Assembly: GCF_003672135.1 (NCBI RefSeq)
Contig: NC_039515.1
Location: forward strand, 4,650,001 to 4,714,000
Direction of reading: 5' to 3'
Length of the DNA stretch: 64,000 bases
From: Ooceraea biroi
Lineage: Eukaryota > Arthropoda > Insecta > Hymenoptera > Formicidae
The position numbers and the translations under genes are program-made. Shown here in pieces: positions 46,521 to 59,262 of this stretch. The notes below the pieces were generated by a model, which saw only the letters and a list, made by a program, of their open reading frames with translations, was not told where the DNA came from and searched no databases. Position 1 is the stretch's first letter. The number at the start of each line of letters is the position of its first letter.

Positions 46521-49500
46521 TACGACTACTGACTGGACACTGTAATTTGACGGTATGACATGGACGATAAATTGCATCGTAATCTTCCAATGACGCGCGA
46601 GATAAACGAGCTGAAGATAGCTCGGGATATAGAAAATACCGTGAACAAAGATACCGTAGACGATGGAATGGATCGTACTTTTTAGAATAGAACGATATGA
46701 GAATAAAAAAAACTGAAATCAGAAGTTGTATAAACTGCGTTAATTTGCACATTAAACGCGTTGTCTGGTTCGGCGACTTCATACGCGGCGGTTGTTGAAC
46801 TTCGTCTGTATACGGCTGCGCGAACCGCGAAACGGCCAATTTTTTTTCATGAGCTTTCACGAGGAGCATGCAAAGCACGCAATAGGAACGAATTCATTAA
46901 ATCAATTACCTCTTTGGTCTGAAAACCAAGTGGAACGAAACGCGGCACATATGAGAAGCGAACGCATCCCGCGTCGATTTGCCGTTCGGCGTACTTGTGG
47001 CCTTTGTGTTCGCATTAGCCCGCATCTTCCAAGCTATCTTCCGACATGAAATTGCGCTTCTCTTTGACATGAAATCATTGCGACCTCTCAGAATATCGAA
47101 ATGTTGAATATTTCGAGTATAACTCAACTATTTATTAATATAAATAGAGACTCGCATCTGCGTGCAAAAATTTAATCGTTAATGTTTTCCTATTTTTTCC
47201 TTGATTAATTGTGATATCAGGGTGAATCACTGATGCTTCGAGTTGTTGATATACGTTGATTTACTTACAATAGGAATCCAGGAGAGAAATTTTGTAATTT
47301 TAAATTTGGAAAAATTATTCCGAGAACTTCTCTATTAAATACCTGATTACACGTGTACTGCATATTTCTCCTAATCTCTGAAATTTGCATACATTGTGAC
47401 GACGTACATACATTGTGATGCATGTACTAGCATGACTAGCAGTATGAAAAGAAGATAGGAACTCGTTTCTATCTCCGATGTCGGACCATCATGCACAAGC
47501 AGTCGGCATTGGTGTTTCAGCGTTAATGCTGCAGTCATTAGCAGGATGCACATTTAGGCACATTTTGTATTTTTTCAGTCTGGAAACGAAGTAGGGCGAG
47601 GCCTCAGCACGCGGAAGCGTTATATAACGCGTGATGTGCGTCACGTTCCTTTTTTTCCTCTGTTCGCAAACACTGCGTGCAAATTCACATTTGCGGAATC
47701 GCATTGCGGAGCACGCTCGCGCGTATTACGTTCTAGTTGTCTTGCACGAAGCCAATTAATATCGGCGCCTTAACGTGACCCAGTAGTTATTTATTCGTTA
47801 TCCTTTTGATCTCAAAACGAAATGGAACGCGGCGCAATGCCGCTATTCGCCGCTGTAAACGGGTCAAATTGAGTATGCATTTAATTCGCGGGGATTAACG
47901 GAAGGCGTGGGTTTAATCGAACCTGTCTTGCTTACGGAAATCAGCGGTTTGCAACGCAAACGTCGCCGATACGATAAGGTAAATTGCAATTTCGCGGCGC
48001 ATTAGTGCGAACAGTATTGTTCATGTGTAGAGAATAAGGCATACAGTACGTGCGTTTATTTCACTAAAAATATTTTTGTTTCCATATTATTTTACAATAT
48101 AAAGAACCTTCAGTCTTAATTTTCTTTTCATGATTTTCACGTCACACGATCTTTTCCTATTTTATAATATTCTTTAGATGTTAGGATTATTGTAAAATTG
48201 GTACGCCTATGTGCGCTTCCGCACGCGTTGCGACGCGCGAGGCCCCGACATGCGCGCGCGTTTCCGGTCCATGAATGAAGTCGCATAATCGATGCGGAGA
48301 GTACATTGTCAACGAGGTGGACCTTTTGTCACCCAGAAGAGAGGAGCGGCCCTGTTGTCGCGTCTTTTGTTCCTTTTGTCTTTATTAAGTCTGAAATTAC
48401 CGGTGGGAAAATCGCGCGACATCCTCCTCAGCCTCTCTCTTCTTTTTTTTTCTTTCTTTCTTGCACCGCACGCTTTTTTCTTCCTGACTTTGGTTTGCCG
48501 CGCAAAGGTGTGACTGGTTACGACCGGGGAAGCATGACCGGCTTGACTAACTGTACACGGAGGAGTGTGTCTCGCATGCTCCTTAATTCTGTAATCACTT
48601 TGCTCAAGGAAGCTCGTTTGCACAGCCTCCGAACGGACTTGTTTAGCCTCTGTTGAGTTTTAATACCACGATCCACGACTTACCTGAAAGCACCTTCTTC
48701 TCTGTATGGTACTTTTTGCTATCAAGCCTTTGCGAGCCTCATTATGAGGTAACTATTTTAATTAATATTTGCATTCACAAAAAATTTATTAGATTTATAT
48801 CGACCTGTTTGTTTGTGTAATAATTTGCTTTATTTCATTGATAGGTTTTACTTATTCTGAATAAATAAATCTTGTTTGTTTTAACAATATCCTCTTATGT
48901 CGGAAGGCAGCAATTTTGTGAAATCGGTTTATTAGCTTTATGTATGTGTACGTATGTGTGTGTGCATGAGGGAGTCTATACGTGTGCAAGAATGTAGGAA
49001 AGTAGAATGCCTGCAGCGGATGTTTTTACTTAAAAATCTTTCGCGTGTAAAACATGGCATGTGCACATGACGTGAAGGACGTCAGGGAATAGCTTAGCTA
49101 CTTGTGGTGTTTCGCAAGAGTCTCACCAGCAAGTTTTAACTCCTTCTGCAACAATATCTTTTGAAAGTTTCAAGCGTGCGTTAGAGATTTCCGTAACGTT
49201 AGAGCTTGAAGAAGATTTAGGGCACAAGTGGATAACTCGCGGAAGTTGATTTCAAATGAGACATCAGTCGATGGTACATCTTCGTTTACGACTTAACGTC
49301 GTCCAGTATAGACAGAGAGTAGAGACAGAGGGATTGCAAGTTGCAACAGATTGCAGCCAGCAGAGCATGACCGTCGCGTTATATTCTGCTGTTCAACTAT
49401 CGCATCTTTCCGCCACAATTTGTGCGTGCGTACACGCGAGATAGATCGGTGCATAAGTGAACGCAGTATGAAAGAGTTTTGATTTATCAATCTTTTTATT

Positions 49501-50631
49501 ATTTCATTAATTTTCATTAGGTGAATGTACTGTCTTGATAATAAATCTCTTTATACGCATTTCTCGTAGTGCAAAGTGTTCTCTTGTGATTCTCAATGTA
49601 ATCCGCGAAAGCTTCTCAAAATCATAGAATTTCATAAATTTTGTAGGAATGATTTATTTCTATTATAAATTGTTACGTGAATAATTTGCGATTTAGAGTG
49701 AGATTGCATATAGAATCTTTAGCAATTCGGCTGCATTTAAAGCTATCCATCATCGCTTTGTACACACTGTTAGCTACGACTTTGCATGCAATTACGAATG
49801 CGTGCGAGTTTATCAAAATGGACCAGACACTCCGCAGGCTCTCGCTTATAGCCACGAATGCTGCCAACGTAAGCATCCACGTAATCCACATCAGATTGCA
49901 TACGAACATCTGCACTGCTCAGTCGACGACACCAATAAACTCTGTAATAATAATTCTGTAAATAAATCTGTAATAATAATCAAATTTGCATCGCGTTATT
50001 TAACGTAAAAACTCATTACATTTTTCCTTCTTGCGTAAATAAAAGGTCTACTTTTCTAAATACTTTAAAGATAGATTCTTACTTTACATTTTTTTCGCAT
50101 AAAGTTTCGCATTCATCATGTCGCACGTTTTGCACAGAAATTTATACGAATTCACCCGAAATCACTTTTATGCATGGCGGGAATGCTTTCCACCTTCATG
50201 TGAAGAAGTAGTATAAATCTCTCCGAGTAATCTCGGATTCGATTCTGGAACGAGTAATGTGACACATAGCTGTGCAATTTCCGTATCGTGCTTTAGGTAG
50301 CTTACAATTTTTCCCAACCGGTTATCTAGGAGCTGCCGCGTACCTGAAAGCTGGATATCGTTGCCGATATCGCCCTTAAAATTCCTCTTGCCGCAATGAC
50401 TCACAGATCTTATGATTGTGCAACTCTAGCCACAGATTACTCACCGGATTTTAACACTCTCTTCTCTCGGTGACGAGGTGACCTACGTCAGCCGTTGTCC
50501 ACTCGTGCGAGAGTCTAAATGCTGCGGAGAAACGGCATTTTAATATGTTTGAGCTAGGCTGTGAAGCGATGATTGATCGCTCTCACATTCCCTGCACTCG
50601 TTGCTACATAGAGATGTATTCGTATTTGCAG
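46521..50631. other. Non-coding, probably intronic DNA
   Basis: No supported exon. A pyrimidine-rich patch lies at 48.43-48.48 kb and a TG-type microsatellite near 48.94-48.97 kb. Open frames at 46.5-46.9, 48.3-48.65 and 49.68-49.96 kb have no domain. Confidence 0.35.
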
Positions 50632-50649
50632 ATACATCCAGATGACGCG

Positions 50650-53600
50650 ATGACGCTACATTGGTGGATGCACTGGTTCTGGGTTACCGCGCAATTTCTC
50701 GGTGAGTCATCACACATATTACACTTTTTATCAAATGACGCCTTAACGTAGTAGTGATCGTATGATTTACCAATTATCTTCTATTAACTCATTGCTGCAT
50801 TAAAATTGATTTAAAAATGTGAACATTATCTTCTGCCTCGTTAGAGCTTTATGTAAATTAACTACTATTAAGGATTCGAATTGTAAAAAAATTTTCAAAT
50901 TCAGTTTTCTCAATAAACGATATACCTATTTAAGTGAATACGATTGAAATTTAATTGTAGCTAAATTAATATTGGGTTGGCCAAAAAGTAATTGCGTTTT
51001 TTTAATATAAATAAAAGGCGAATTTTTCATGGGAAACAAAAACTTTATTAAACAATATATTGTCCATTTTGTTTGATTATCTTTTGCCATTTTTCAGGCA
51101 ACTGCATGATTCCGCGCTCAAAAAAGTTCTTATCTTTTTCAGCAAAAAACAATTCCAACAACGATTTCATATCCTCATCAGCAGTAAAGGTTTTACCATT
51201 CAAGGCGTTTTGCAAAGAACGAAACAAATGGTAATCTGATGGTGCCAGGTCTGGCAAATATGGTGGATGTGGTAACATCATGGTAACACATCCCATCCAA
51301 GCTGCAACAATTTTTCACGAGTGACCAAACTTGTACGTGGTCTAGCGTTATCATGGTGAAACACAACACCTTTGCGATTCACCAATTCTCGACGTTTCTG
51401 TTTGATGGCATCATTTAATTTATCCAGTTGACGACAGTATACGTCTGAATGAATGGTTTGATTCCTTGCAAGCAGCTCAAAATACACAATACCTTTAAAG
51501 TCCCACCAAACTGACAGCATAATCTTTCTTTGGTGAATATCTGCTTTTCAAGTGCTTTGAGCAGGTTCATCACGCTTGCTCCACGATTTCTTTCGTTTGA
51601 CGTTGTTGTAGACGATCCATTTTTCGTCGCCTGTTATCATGCGTTTCAAAAATCGATCAGTTTCCTCACGTTTCAAAAGAGAATCGCAGGTGTCAATACG
51701 CTTAGTGAGATGAATTTCTTTCAGCTCATGTGGTACCCAAATATCGAGCTTACTAATGTATCCAAGTCGTTTTAAATGGTTTTCAACACTCGATTTCGAT
51801 ATGTTAAGATTCTCAGCAATCTCTCGGGTCGTTAAACGCCGATTGGAATCGATCAGTGCCTTTATTTTGTCATCATCAATTTCGATTGGCCTTCCTGAGC
51901 GTGGTGCATCTTTCACATTAAAATCTGCAGATCGAAATTTAGTAAACGAATTTTGACACTGCCGCAGTTTTAAAGCATCTTCGCCATATACATGACATAA
52001 CTTTTTATGAGCTTGCACAGCGTTTTTCCCTTTTCGGAAGTAATAAAACAAAATATGAGGAAAATGTTCTTTTTGATTTTCCATTTTGAAATCGACGGCA
52101 AACAAACAATTGTTAACGAAATCGTGTACTTTCTTTTTCTAAAACAAGCTTGAACTGTGAGTTGTTAACCTACATAATGAATTTGCGGTTTAGAATGAAG
52201 TTAGTTACATTTCAAGATATGTATGTCCATCTATTGGAAAAAAAACGCAATTACTTTTTGGCCAAACCAATACATGCAATTAAACTTTTTATATACGTCT
52301 AACTATCAACATATTATACGTGCTATTAAAAATTAGGGAGACAAAAATAGTAATTAGTCAAATTTTTGTTAGGAAAAGATTCGACTTGCGGAATAATTCA
52401 TGATATGTGAAGCTTTGTACGTGTAGTGTTTGCAACACCTCATAGGGTTCACGCTCCTAACTTGGAAAATTTGCAAGGGTGCTCTGCAACATATATAATG
52501 CGATATATAATTCAACGACTACTGGTTTTCTTTTCCAGTGATTCTTGGGAGTCCCTTGCCGTCTACCACATCGGATCCCGTCAATCAGTCACAACCGTCC
52601 TCGATCGAAACCGAAGATATTTATCGTACATCGAAGTCACCCAGGCCGAGCTTCCGCATCGCCAAGGCCATTGGACTCTATCCACAGACAAATACGGCCG
52701 TGGTGCCTGATAGGCAGCAGCAATTTGTCACCACTATCGGTCCTCTGTCATCGGAACGTGGAAGCACCATCGGAACGAGCATCCACGACACCGCAGAGTT
52801 GAGCTTCCGCAGCAACGTCACCAACGTCGAGTCCTTCAGCACCGAAACGCCGCCGCAACGTGCCACGGAGAACGTTGACAGGATCAGGAACTCGACCACA
52901 AAGAAAGACAGCAAGATTACGTGGATTCTGACGACGAATAAATCGTCGGGCAGATCCAAGTACGATCAGGAGGCGAGAAATCAGTCTAACGCAGCCAGCA
53001 GAAACATTAGCCTCGAGGAAGTCGAGGATCTCACAGTGTTACCTCTTCAAGAAGAGATGTCCAAGGTCGATTTGATGCTGACTAACAGGACGAGATCTTC
53101 CTTTGTGACATCCTTGTCTGCAGTCGACGCCGCGGGCAGTAACGCCGCGATCAGGACATTCAATCGGTCCGAGGACGAAGTCGAGATCGACGAGGAGATT
53201 GCCCAGACGCAGCACTTTGCCACGGCGGCGTCTATTCTCGAAGGTAGAAAAGCTTGAAGAGGAATGTGTCACGGCGAATAAATACGAACGAATAGCTACG
53301 GGCGCTTAGTCGCGATGTTATCTCGCGTTAAATAAAAGATTGACATTGTATTTTAATTAACGTTGACTTTCGCGATGCTCAACCTTGGTCTCTTTGTGTT
53401 GATTTCGTCCTGCTTTCTAATGATAAATTTAATTTACTATTTCATCCAACAAACAATGGAGATAATCCTTGAATAGCGTAAAGTAACGTAGATACAAGAT
53501 ATTCCAGAAGTCTTCACGTGTTGCGTTGAGGTAGCAGTTAGCGAGGAAAGGAAAGAATGATGTATGAATGTGTTAAGGGGGGAGCCTGCTTTAGAACGCT

Positions 53601-54993
53601 GAAAATAAGGTATATTTTACGAATTGTTTTTGGAGAAACTATACAGCGGATCATTATAAAACTTTTATGCATTTATTAGTACATGTTTAAAGATAAAAAA
53701 AATTATTTTTTCATTTGAATATATCGCTTGTAGAGGTCGTCCTGGAGAAATCTTAGTGCAGCCGCGTCGCCGGCATTGCAAATTGGTGAGCATTCTCCTG
53801 CCTCCAAATTTCGTCTGAACTGAAAAATTGAAATATGTTCTCGTTATTTATGAATTCCCATCGTCGATGAACCAAAGAGAGAAGAAAAAAGTTGAAAAGT
53901 GTCAAAATGGTGGAGCTTAGAACACAAAAGTACGATTTTTAGGCAAAGTTTTTGAACTTTTTCATGCAAAAATAATTGTTTAACTTAATGTTTTTATGAA
54001 TATTAAAGGTTCATCGACGATGGGAATTCATAAATAACAAGAAAATATTTCAATTTTTCAGTTTGGATGAAATTTGGAGGCAGGAGAATGCTCACCAATT
54101 TACAATGCCGGCTGCACTAAGATGCCTCCAGGACGACCTCTACAGGCGATATATTCAAATAAAAAAATAATTTTTTTATCTTTAAACATGTACTAATAAA
54201 TGCATCAAAGTTTTCTAATGATCCGCTGTATAGTTTCTCCAAAAAAATTCGTAAAATTATACCTTATTTTCAACGTTCTAAAGCAGGCTCCCCCCTTAAG
54301 TACCTTTCCTGTGTAATAATGATGGAATCAAATGTGCAGTTGGCGTGAGCGAGTCCACTCGTCTGAGCAGAGCGAGGAACACCTTTATCACGCAGCACTT
54401 CCAGCGAGATCAAGTGCAAGGAGATAATCAGCCTTCCGATTACATCGACGCTGGCAATAGCAGCGACAACGACGCCGAGCACGACTCGGCGACGTCAGCC
54501 GCGGGTATAGCTGCTATTACCGGCAGCTGTTTAGCGACTGTAGCTCTGCTCAGCACAATGGGTAGTCTCGGATTCATTATATATAGGTAATGAACTTGAC
54601 GTAATGCGTTTTTAATTACGCCTCTCTAAGCATTTGCGCTCCCTAATGCGTTTATTCATTAACCGTTTTTTTTCCCAGGCGCAAGTACTTGAACCCTCCA
54701 CAAACGTTGAACAGTGACAAGTGCAGCAATCCCGATAGCTCTGGTTATATCGATGATTCCACCATTCGGGTTAGTATTAATAGTAATCCAACAGTAAAAC
54801 GAAAATTTCTTTCATTTTATTTTATTTTAAGAAATATATTATAATTTTAAGAACCATAAAAATATGTTCGTTACATATACAGGATAATTCGGAGGAAATG
54901 TACAGCTTGGATAACGATTCCTTCCTGAATTCGCTGGAGGCGATGACAATACAGAATTATTGGACGGACAGTGTGAAGCATACGAAACTATGA
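50650..54993 (+). CDS. Single-pass membrane protein, insect type, function unknown
   Basis: Five exons: 50650-50701, 52539-53243, 54340-54586, 54679-54769 and 54883-54993, phases consistent, 401 aa. ATG 50650 lies 18 bp after an acceptor (first exon base 50632) and opens a tryptophan-rich signal peptide (MTLHWWMHWFWVTAQFLVIL). The ectodomain, to about residue 305, is Ser/Thr-rich, without cysteine pairs or a recognised domain, and has nine N-glycosylation sequons (e.g. NQS, NVT, NST, NRT, NSS). A transmembrane helix spans about 306-334 (AITGSCLATVALLSTMGSL). The 67-residue cytoplasmic tail ends NSLEAMTIQNYWTDSVKHTKL-like (last 12: NYWTDSVKHTKL) and contains SGYIDDSTIR and EEMYSLDNDSF, possible tyrosine or adaptor motifs. 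Type I topology is inferred. Introns carry a mariner and a TTAA foldback. I do not recognise a named family. Confidence 0.85.
50972..52270 (-). mobile_element. mariner element (DD34D), defective, in an intron
   Basis: Ends TTGGGTTGGCCAAAAAGTAA and complement, TA on both sides, 1299 bp. It lies in the first coding intron of the membrane-protein gene, antisense to it. It is related to, but clearly diverged from, the mariner at 35.5 kb, and in opposite orientation. Confidence 0.9.
51048..52084 (-). pseudogene. mariner transposase with nonsense and frameshift
   Basis: It starts MENQKEHFPHILFYYFRKGK at 52084 and keeps the helix-turn-helix, WVPHEL linker and TGDEKW. A TGA at 51548-51550 replaces the residue after EPAQST. 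The frame then continues (MLSVWWDFKG ... HHDNARPRTS) until a short duplication at about 51280-51296 (GTTACCAT/GTTACCAC) shifts it before HPPYLPDLAPSDYHLF. The end is intact (KQNGQYIV). Inactive. Confidence 0.9.
53573..54299. mobile_element. TTAA-flanked foldback, 727 bp
   Basis: TTAA at 53573-53576 and 54296-54299. Arms of about 295 bp (TTAAGGGGGGAGCCTGCTTT and complement; CCTCCAAATTTCGTCTGAAC side matching TTTGGATGAAATTTGGAGG) surround a loop of about 135 bp. No ORF. It sits in the second coding intron of the membrane-protein gene. Confidence 0.85.
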
Positions 54994-57900
54994 CAAAAGA
55001 AGATAACCCATCCCGGAAGGAGGATTGAGACATTCAGCATCTCCGACGGTGAAGCGCACGAGCAAATCTCGCTGCTTGAACAATAGTACTTACACGTTCG
55101 AGACGGCTGTATTCCGCAAGAACCTTCGTTGCCCCGCGCATCCGGAGGCGGCGATGGAGTATGCAGCGCTCGTACCGAAAGTCGTTAATCAGCCTTAATG
55201 GGCTGCGACGAACGTAGCTACCTTGAAACGTTACCACTGTACGACGTAAAAGAATTGTAGATCAAAATTGCGGGACGATGCGTATACGTATACTATCTCG
55301 TTTCGCGAAAGTTGATTTCACGTCACTTCCATCGTCTCTATATTTTTCTACGGCGCATGCGCGTTGGCAAAGTCGTGCTCACGCGGTAAGCGGCGCAGTT
55401 ATCCCCGAGTATTTCCATTAACGAGATAAGTGCAATAAATGAGAACTCTATGTACTTTATAATATTATCAGATTAATATTATAACACTATTCTAGCGAAG
55501 TAAGTACAAATAAAACTACTTATAGTCCGCATTACCTAGAATTTTCGCTAAATTAAAAGGAAAAAAGGAGAGATAATTTATTAAGGATATTAAGGTAATT
55601 CTTAGGAGTATATTTATAGTACAATATTTTCCAATAATGTGCGAGTTGGAACTTGTATGTACAATTGTACTTACTAATGTCTTTTTAATCTTGGATTGAA
55701 CGCCCAATTATTTCTCTACAGCCTCCCTTTGAAGTTACATGAGCAATTCTGCGATAATTAGGTCGGTCCATATTTTGACAGTTGCTTAAACTGATAGCTT
55801 AAATATTTTCGAACATTGGATTTACGGAAGATCGGACCAAATCGTACGTAGATCTAGCTTTACGCCTTTATGACATATCCAGAAATAGAAGAAACGTTAA
55901 TTCATGTTTTCCATTACGAATCTAGCTTGTACCTATGTACATACGATATTGTTGTAAAACGTTTTATGTATAGATGTGCAAATCTCTGGCGTCGCGCCAG
56001 CAGGGCGCGATTAATTTTAAGTAGCTTTAGCGTTTGTCCAGATATATTTCTATACATCCAAAAGGGATAAAAGACAGAGAATCCATTGTGATAGATTGTA
56101 GTGTTTAAAATGAATGTAAGATTTATCATTGGTCCGTTTATGGTAAAACGCGGTTGTGAATAAATATGTTCGTGTATTATACCTCATTACTGCTGTTTCT
56201 TCCTTTATTCACGAATTGTGTTTCTTTCGCTTTGAATGAAGAATTTTTGTTATTATCTAGATTTACGACGTTTCTTTTGTAATAGTGCGTAAGATTATAG
56301 TTTTTATTTAAATAAATAAAAAAACAATTTGGAGTTAAATTTACAAGCGCAAAAATTAATTTGTTGTGATTATTGCTGCTCCTCGTGATTTAGAAAACTG
56401 TAGAAAATTGCTAACTGCTATACGATCACCGACGCATCGTTGGAAAACCAGGATCTGGAATTGAAGAGCAATTTATCGTATAAACGATTTATTTCGTTAG
56501 TACGTACATTTGCGCCAGCACAAAAAAGGATCATATTATATAAAATGAGAATAATGCAGAGTTCCTTTTCTGAGACTAGACACGTGCAGCGTAGGATACC
56601 AGTACCGATCTGTCCTTGTCCTCTTACGCGACTGATTTTCGCTTTCGCTTTCCATTGTTCAGATCGAATAAACGATTCGTGCCCTCCATGCATGGATGCA
56701 CAGCACTGCGAAGGATGTGAGTTGGCACTGGGATCCGGCAATCGACAACACTTTCCTGACTATCGTGGTGCTCCTGCGAGTCTGAGAAACGTCTAGCCGA
56801 ATTTCTTGAGCAGCAAGGTATGGCAGTCATATAGATGAAATACAAATATTAATTAGCCGTCGATATCATAATTTCTTTCTCTCTTTACTGAATATCAAGT
56901 AAAAAATATTTGCTTCTCGCGATAATTATGATATAATTAGAGAATTATCAAACTTTGCGTAATAATACGGTAACATTTTGATTGAATTTTTTCATGAACG
57001 AACATTTCATGTATGTTCGTTTAACGGTTGATTGTGAGATCAAAAATTATTACGCATCTTTGTCGAAGCGCAAGTTTGCTGCTGCAAAAATTCGGTCGGT
57101 GTTTCTTCTTGCATACAGAGAACCTGGTCATCCCGAATTACGCTTTACGGTATTCACAGGGCAGTGTTAGAAGTATCCAGAATTACGCTAGTACATAAAA
57201 GGCAGGCACTAAGTGACTCTTCAAGCTTCGTTGCCTGTGAGCAAAGAAACTGAAACTTGTATACCGTCCGTTTCCCTTCTCTAACGCTTAGCCGAATGTC
57301 TCGCGGCATCCTGCCGCCGGATTCGAGGACAAAGTGTCACAACTTTCTACTTAACTTTTTTCGCAAGCTCGCTCGTGCCTCAAAGCTGGGATAAGCTATA
57401 AATGCAACGAGATGTACGGATACCTGTAGCGTTCAGCCGAGAAGTATACTTTTCAGAATGGAGAATGGATATTACATATAAATACGCACTCTCTCGTCGT
57501 TACATTTGAAATTAATGTAGCCGTCGCGATTCTATGTACGCTTGTCAATGCATCGCAATCTCTGTTTATTCTCTTCGTGAACGAAGTGATTACAGTAACA
57601 TGCAATCGTCTATTCGTACTGCGTACAATTCATGAACATAATTCTCACAATTAAAAAATTCAATACCGTAAGATACTGAACTTGTACTTGAACTGAAGGC
57701 TTTGAACTTGCGATTTAAGTACGTACTGAAAACAGGCGATAACAATGCAGCGTGTAACTTTACGTAACTCTTGCGTGATCTCGCAAATTTGTTCTTGCGT
57801 TACATCATCGTGCTCCGCAACATGTTCAAAATAATTTATACGGAGCGAAGAAAACTTACGAGTACGCGTGCTGCTTGCGAATTCTTATTTCCGCGCCGGA

Positions 57901-59262
57901 TTTACGATTAATTAATTTAGTAGTTTAGAGGAGACTCGCGTCTATTACTATGCAAGAGTTACATCTGCGTTAAGATGGACAATGTAAGTGAACGACACTT
58001 GGGAACCACAGCGATACACGTTCTACGTTAGTTTTAAGCACTGGAAAATTTTGCGCGAGGTTCCCTGGCACTGTCATACTTATGAATGGCCCTCGCAAAA
58101 GAGTTCTCGCGTACGTGCGCGAATACGCGCGCGCGACACGCAGAGAACACGGCTGCAAGCGCCGACTCCATAGACCTTCATCATTGCTCGGTGCTCAAGA
58201 AAGAGCAACAAAACGCATTCGTGACGAATGAATACATCTTACTCTTTAAGAATAACTGCCCGCGATCTACAAAAATATTTTGCTCTCTTCGTTTACGGCG
58301 ATCTCGAAACACGCGTCCCATCACACAGTCGTCGTTGGCATTCCGCTAAGGATTGCGAACATGTCGCATAAATCACGAGTGAAACGTTTTCAATCGAATC
58401 GTTTTATACTACGAGGGTTTTCTATCGCTCTCGTCGAGCGAAGACGGTAGACTGTCATTCTTCTTACTTTTTTTTAGCTCTCGTTATTGTAACTACATTG
58501 AATTTGGCTGGAGATTGAAATTCGCTATGTACAATGTCCTGCTTCCCCATTACGTTCTGTCTCCTAAGACAGAGATGAGAATTATTACATTAAAGGAAAC
58601 TTACAAATCGATAGCTATCTACTCATCTAAGATGTATGGGTGTACGTGCGTACACCGGACATAGTTATGCGCCTCTATGCGCCAGACTTGTTAGTAGCAG
58701 TTTAAGTTTATACGTTGAGGCTTGGATGAGTTTGTTACACGAAGAAATAATTATCTAAAGTCGCGTGTCCGGGCGCAATCTTACCGCCTGGTCAACCTGC
58801 ATTAAACGCGATAACTCGTGATCTTCAGAAGACATCTAAACGTACCGTTCAAAATCAGAAAACTTGATGTCTCGGGCTTTTTCTCTTTCAACGCATCGGA
58901 TTTTCGTGAGCCAATTCGGTGAGATTTCTCTTTACACAGTCATCGTTATTTCTGTAAAGTATTTGCAGTGCGGCAGAACCAAACGCGATTCCTCATGCAA
59001 GCGTTTAATTCCTTCACTTACGCGTTTTAATGCAAGTATTTTCGGAAAACGATTCGGTTTTGCCCGCTCATTACACCTCTCTCTCGGTTCTTAGAGCTTA
59101 ACGCAATCATTTGAAACTCTGTGCGCGACGTTTCCACATTGATCTGCAACATCCGATTTTATCGGCCACCCTCACGTCATCACGTAAGCAATAAGTGGAG
59201 ATCAAAGTCCGAAGAGATTATCGGACTTCTTCAATACCGCCTGATTCACTCATCGATCTTCC
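54994..59262. other. 3' UTR and spacer between two convergent genes
   Basis: 54994-55200 has unusually coding-like open frames after the stop (see findings). An AATAAA at about 55434 could serve the membrane-protein transcript. From 55.5 to 59.2 kb no gene, RNA or repeat was recognised. A 118-codon open frame at 56440-56796 has no domain. Confidence 0.4.

Noticed and set aside
56440..56796. 118-codon ORF with a Cys-rich C-terminal half
   Set aside because: No signal peptide, no regular cysteine spacing and no splice signals; antisense frames are open too.
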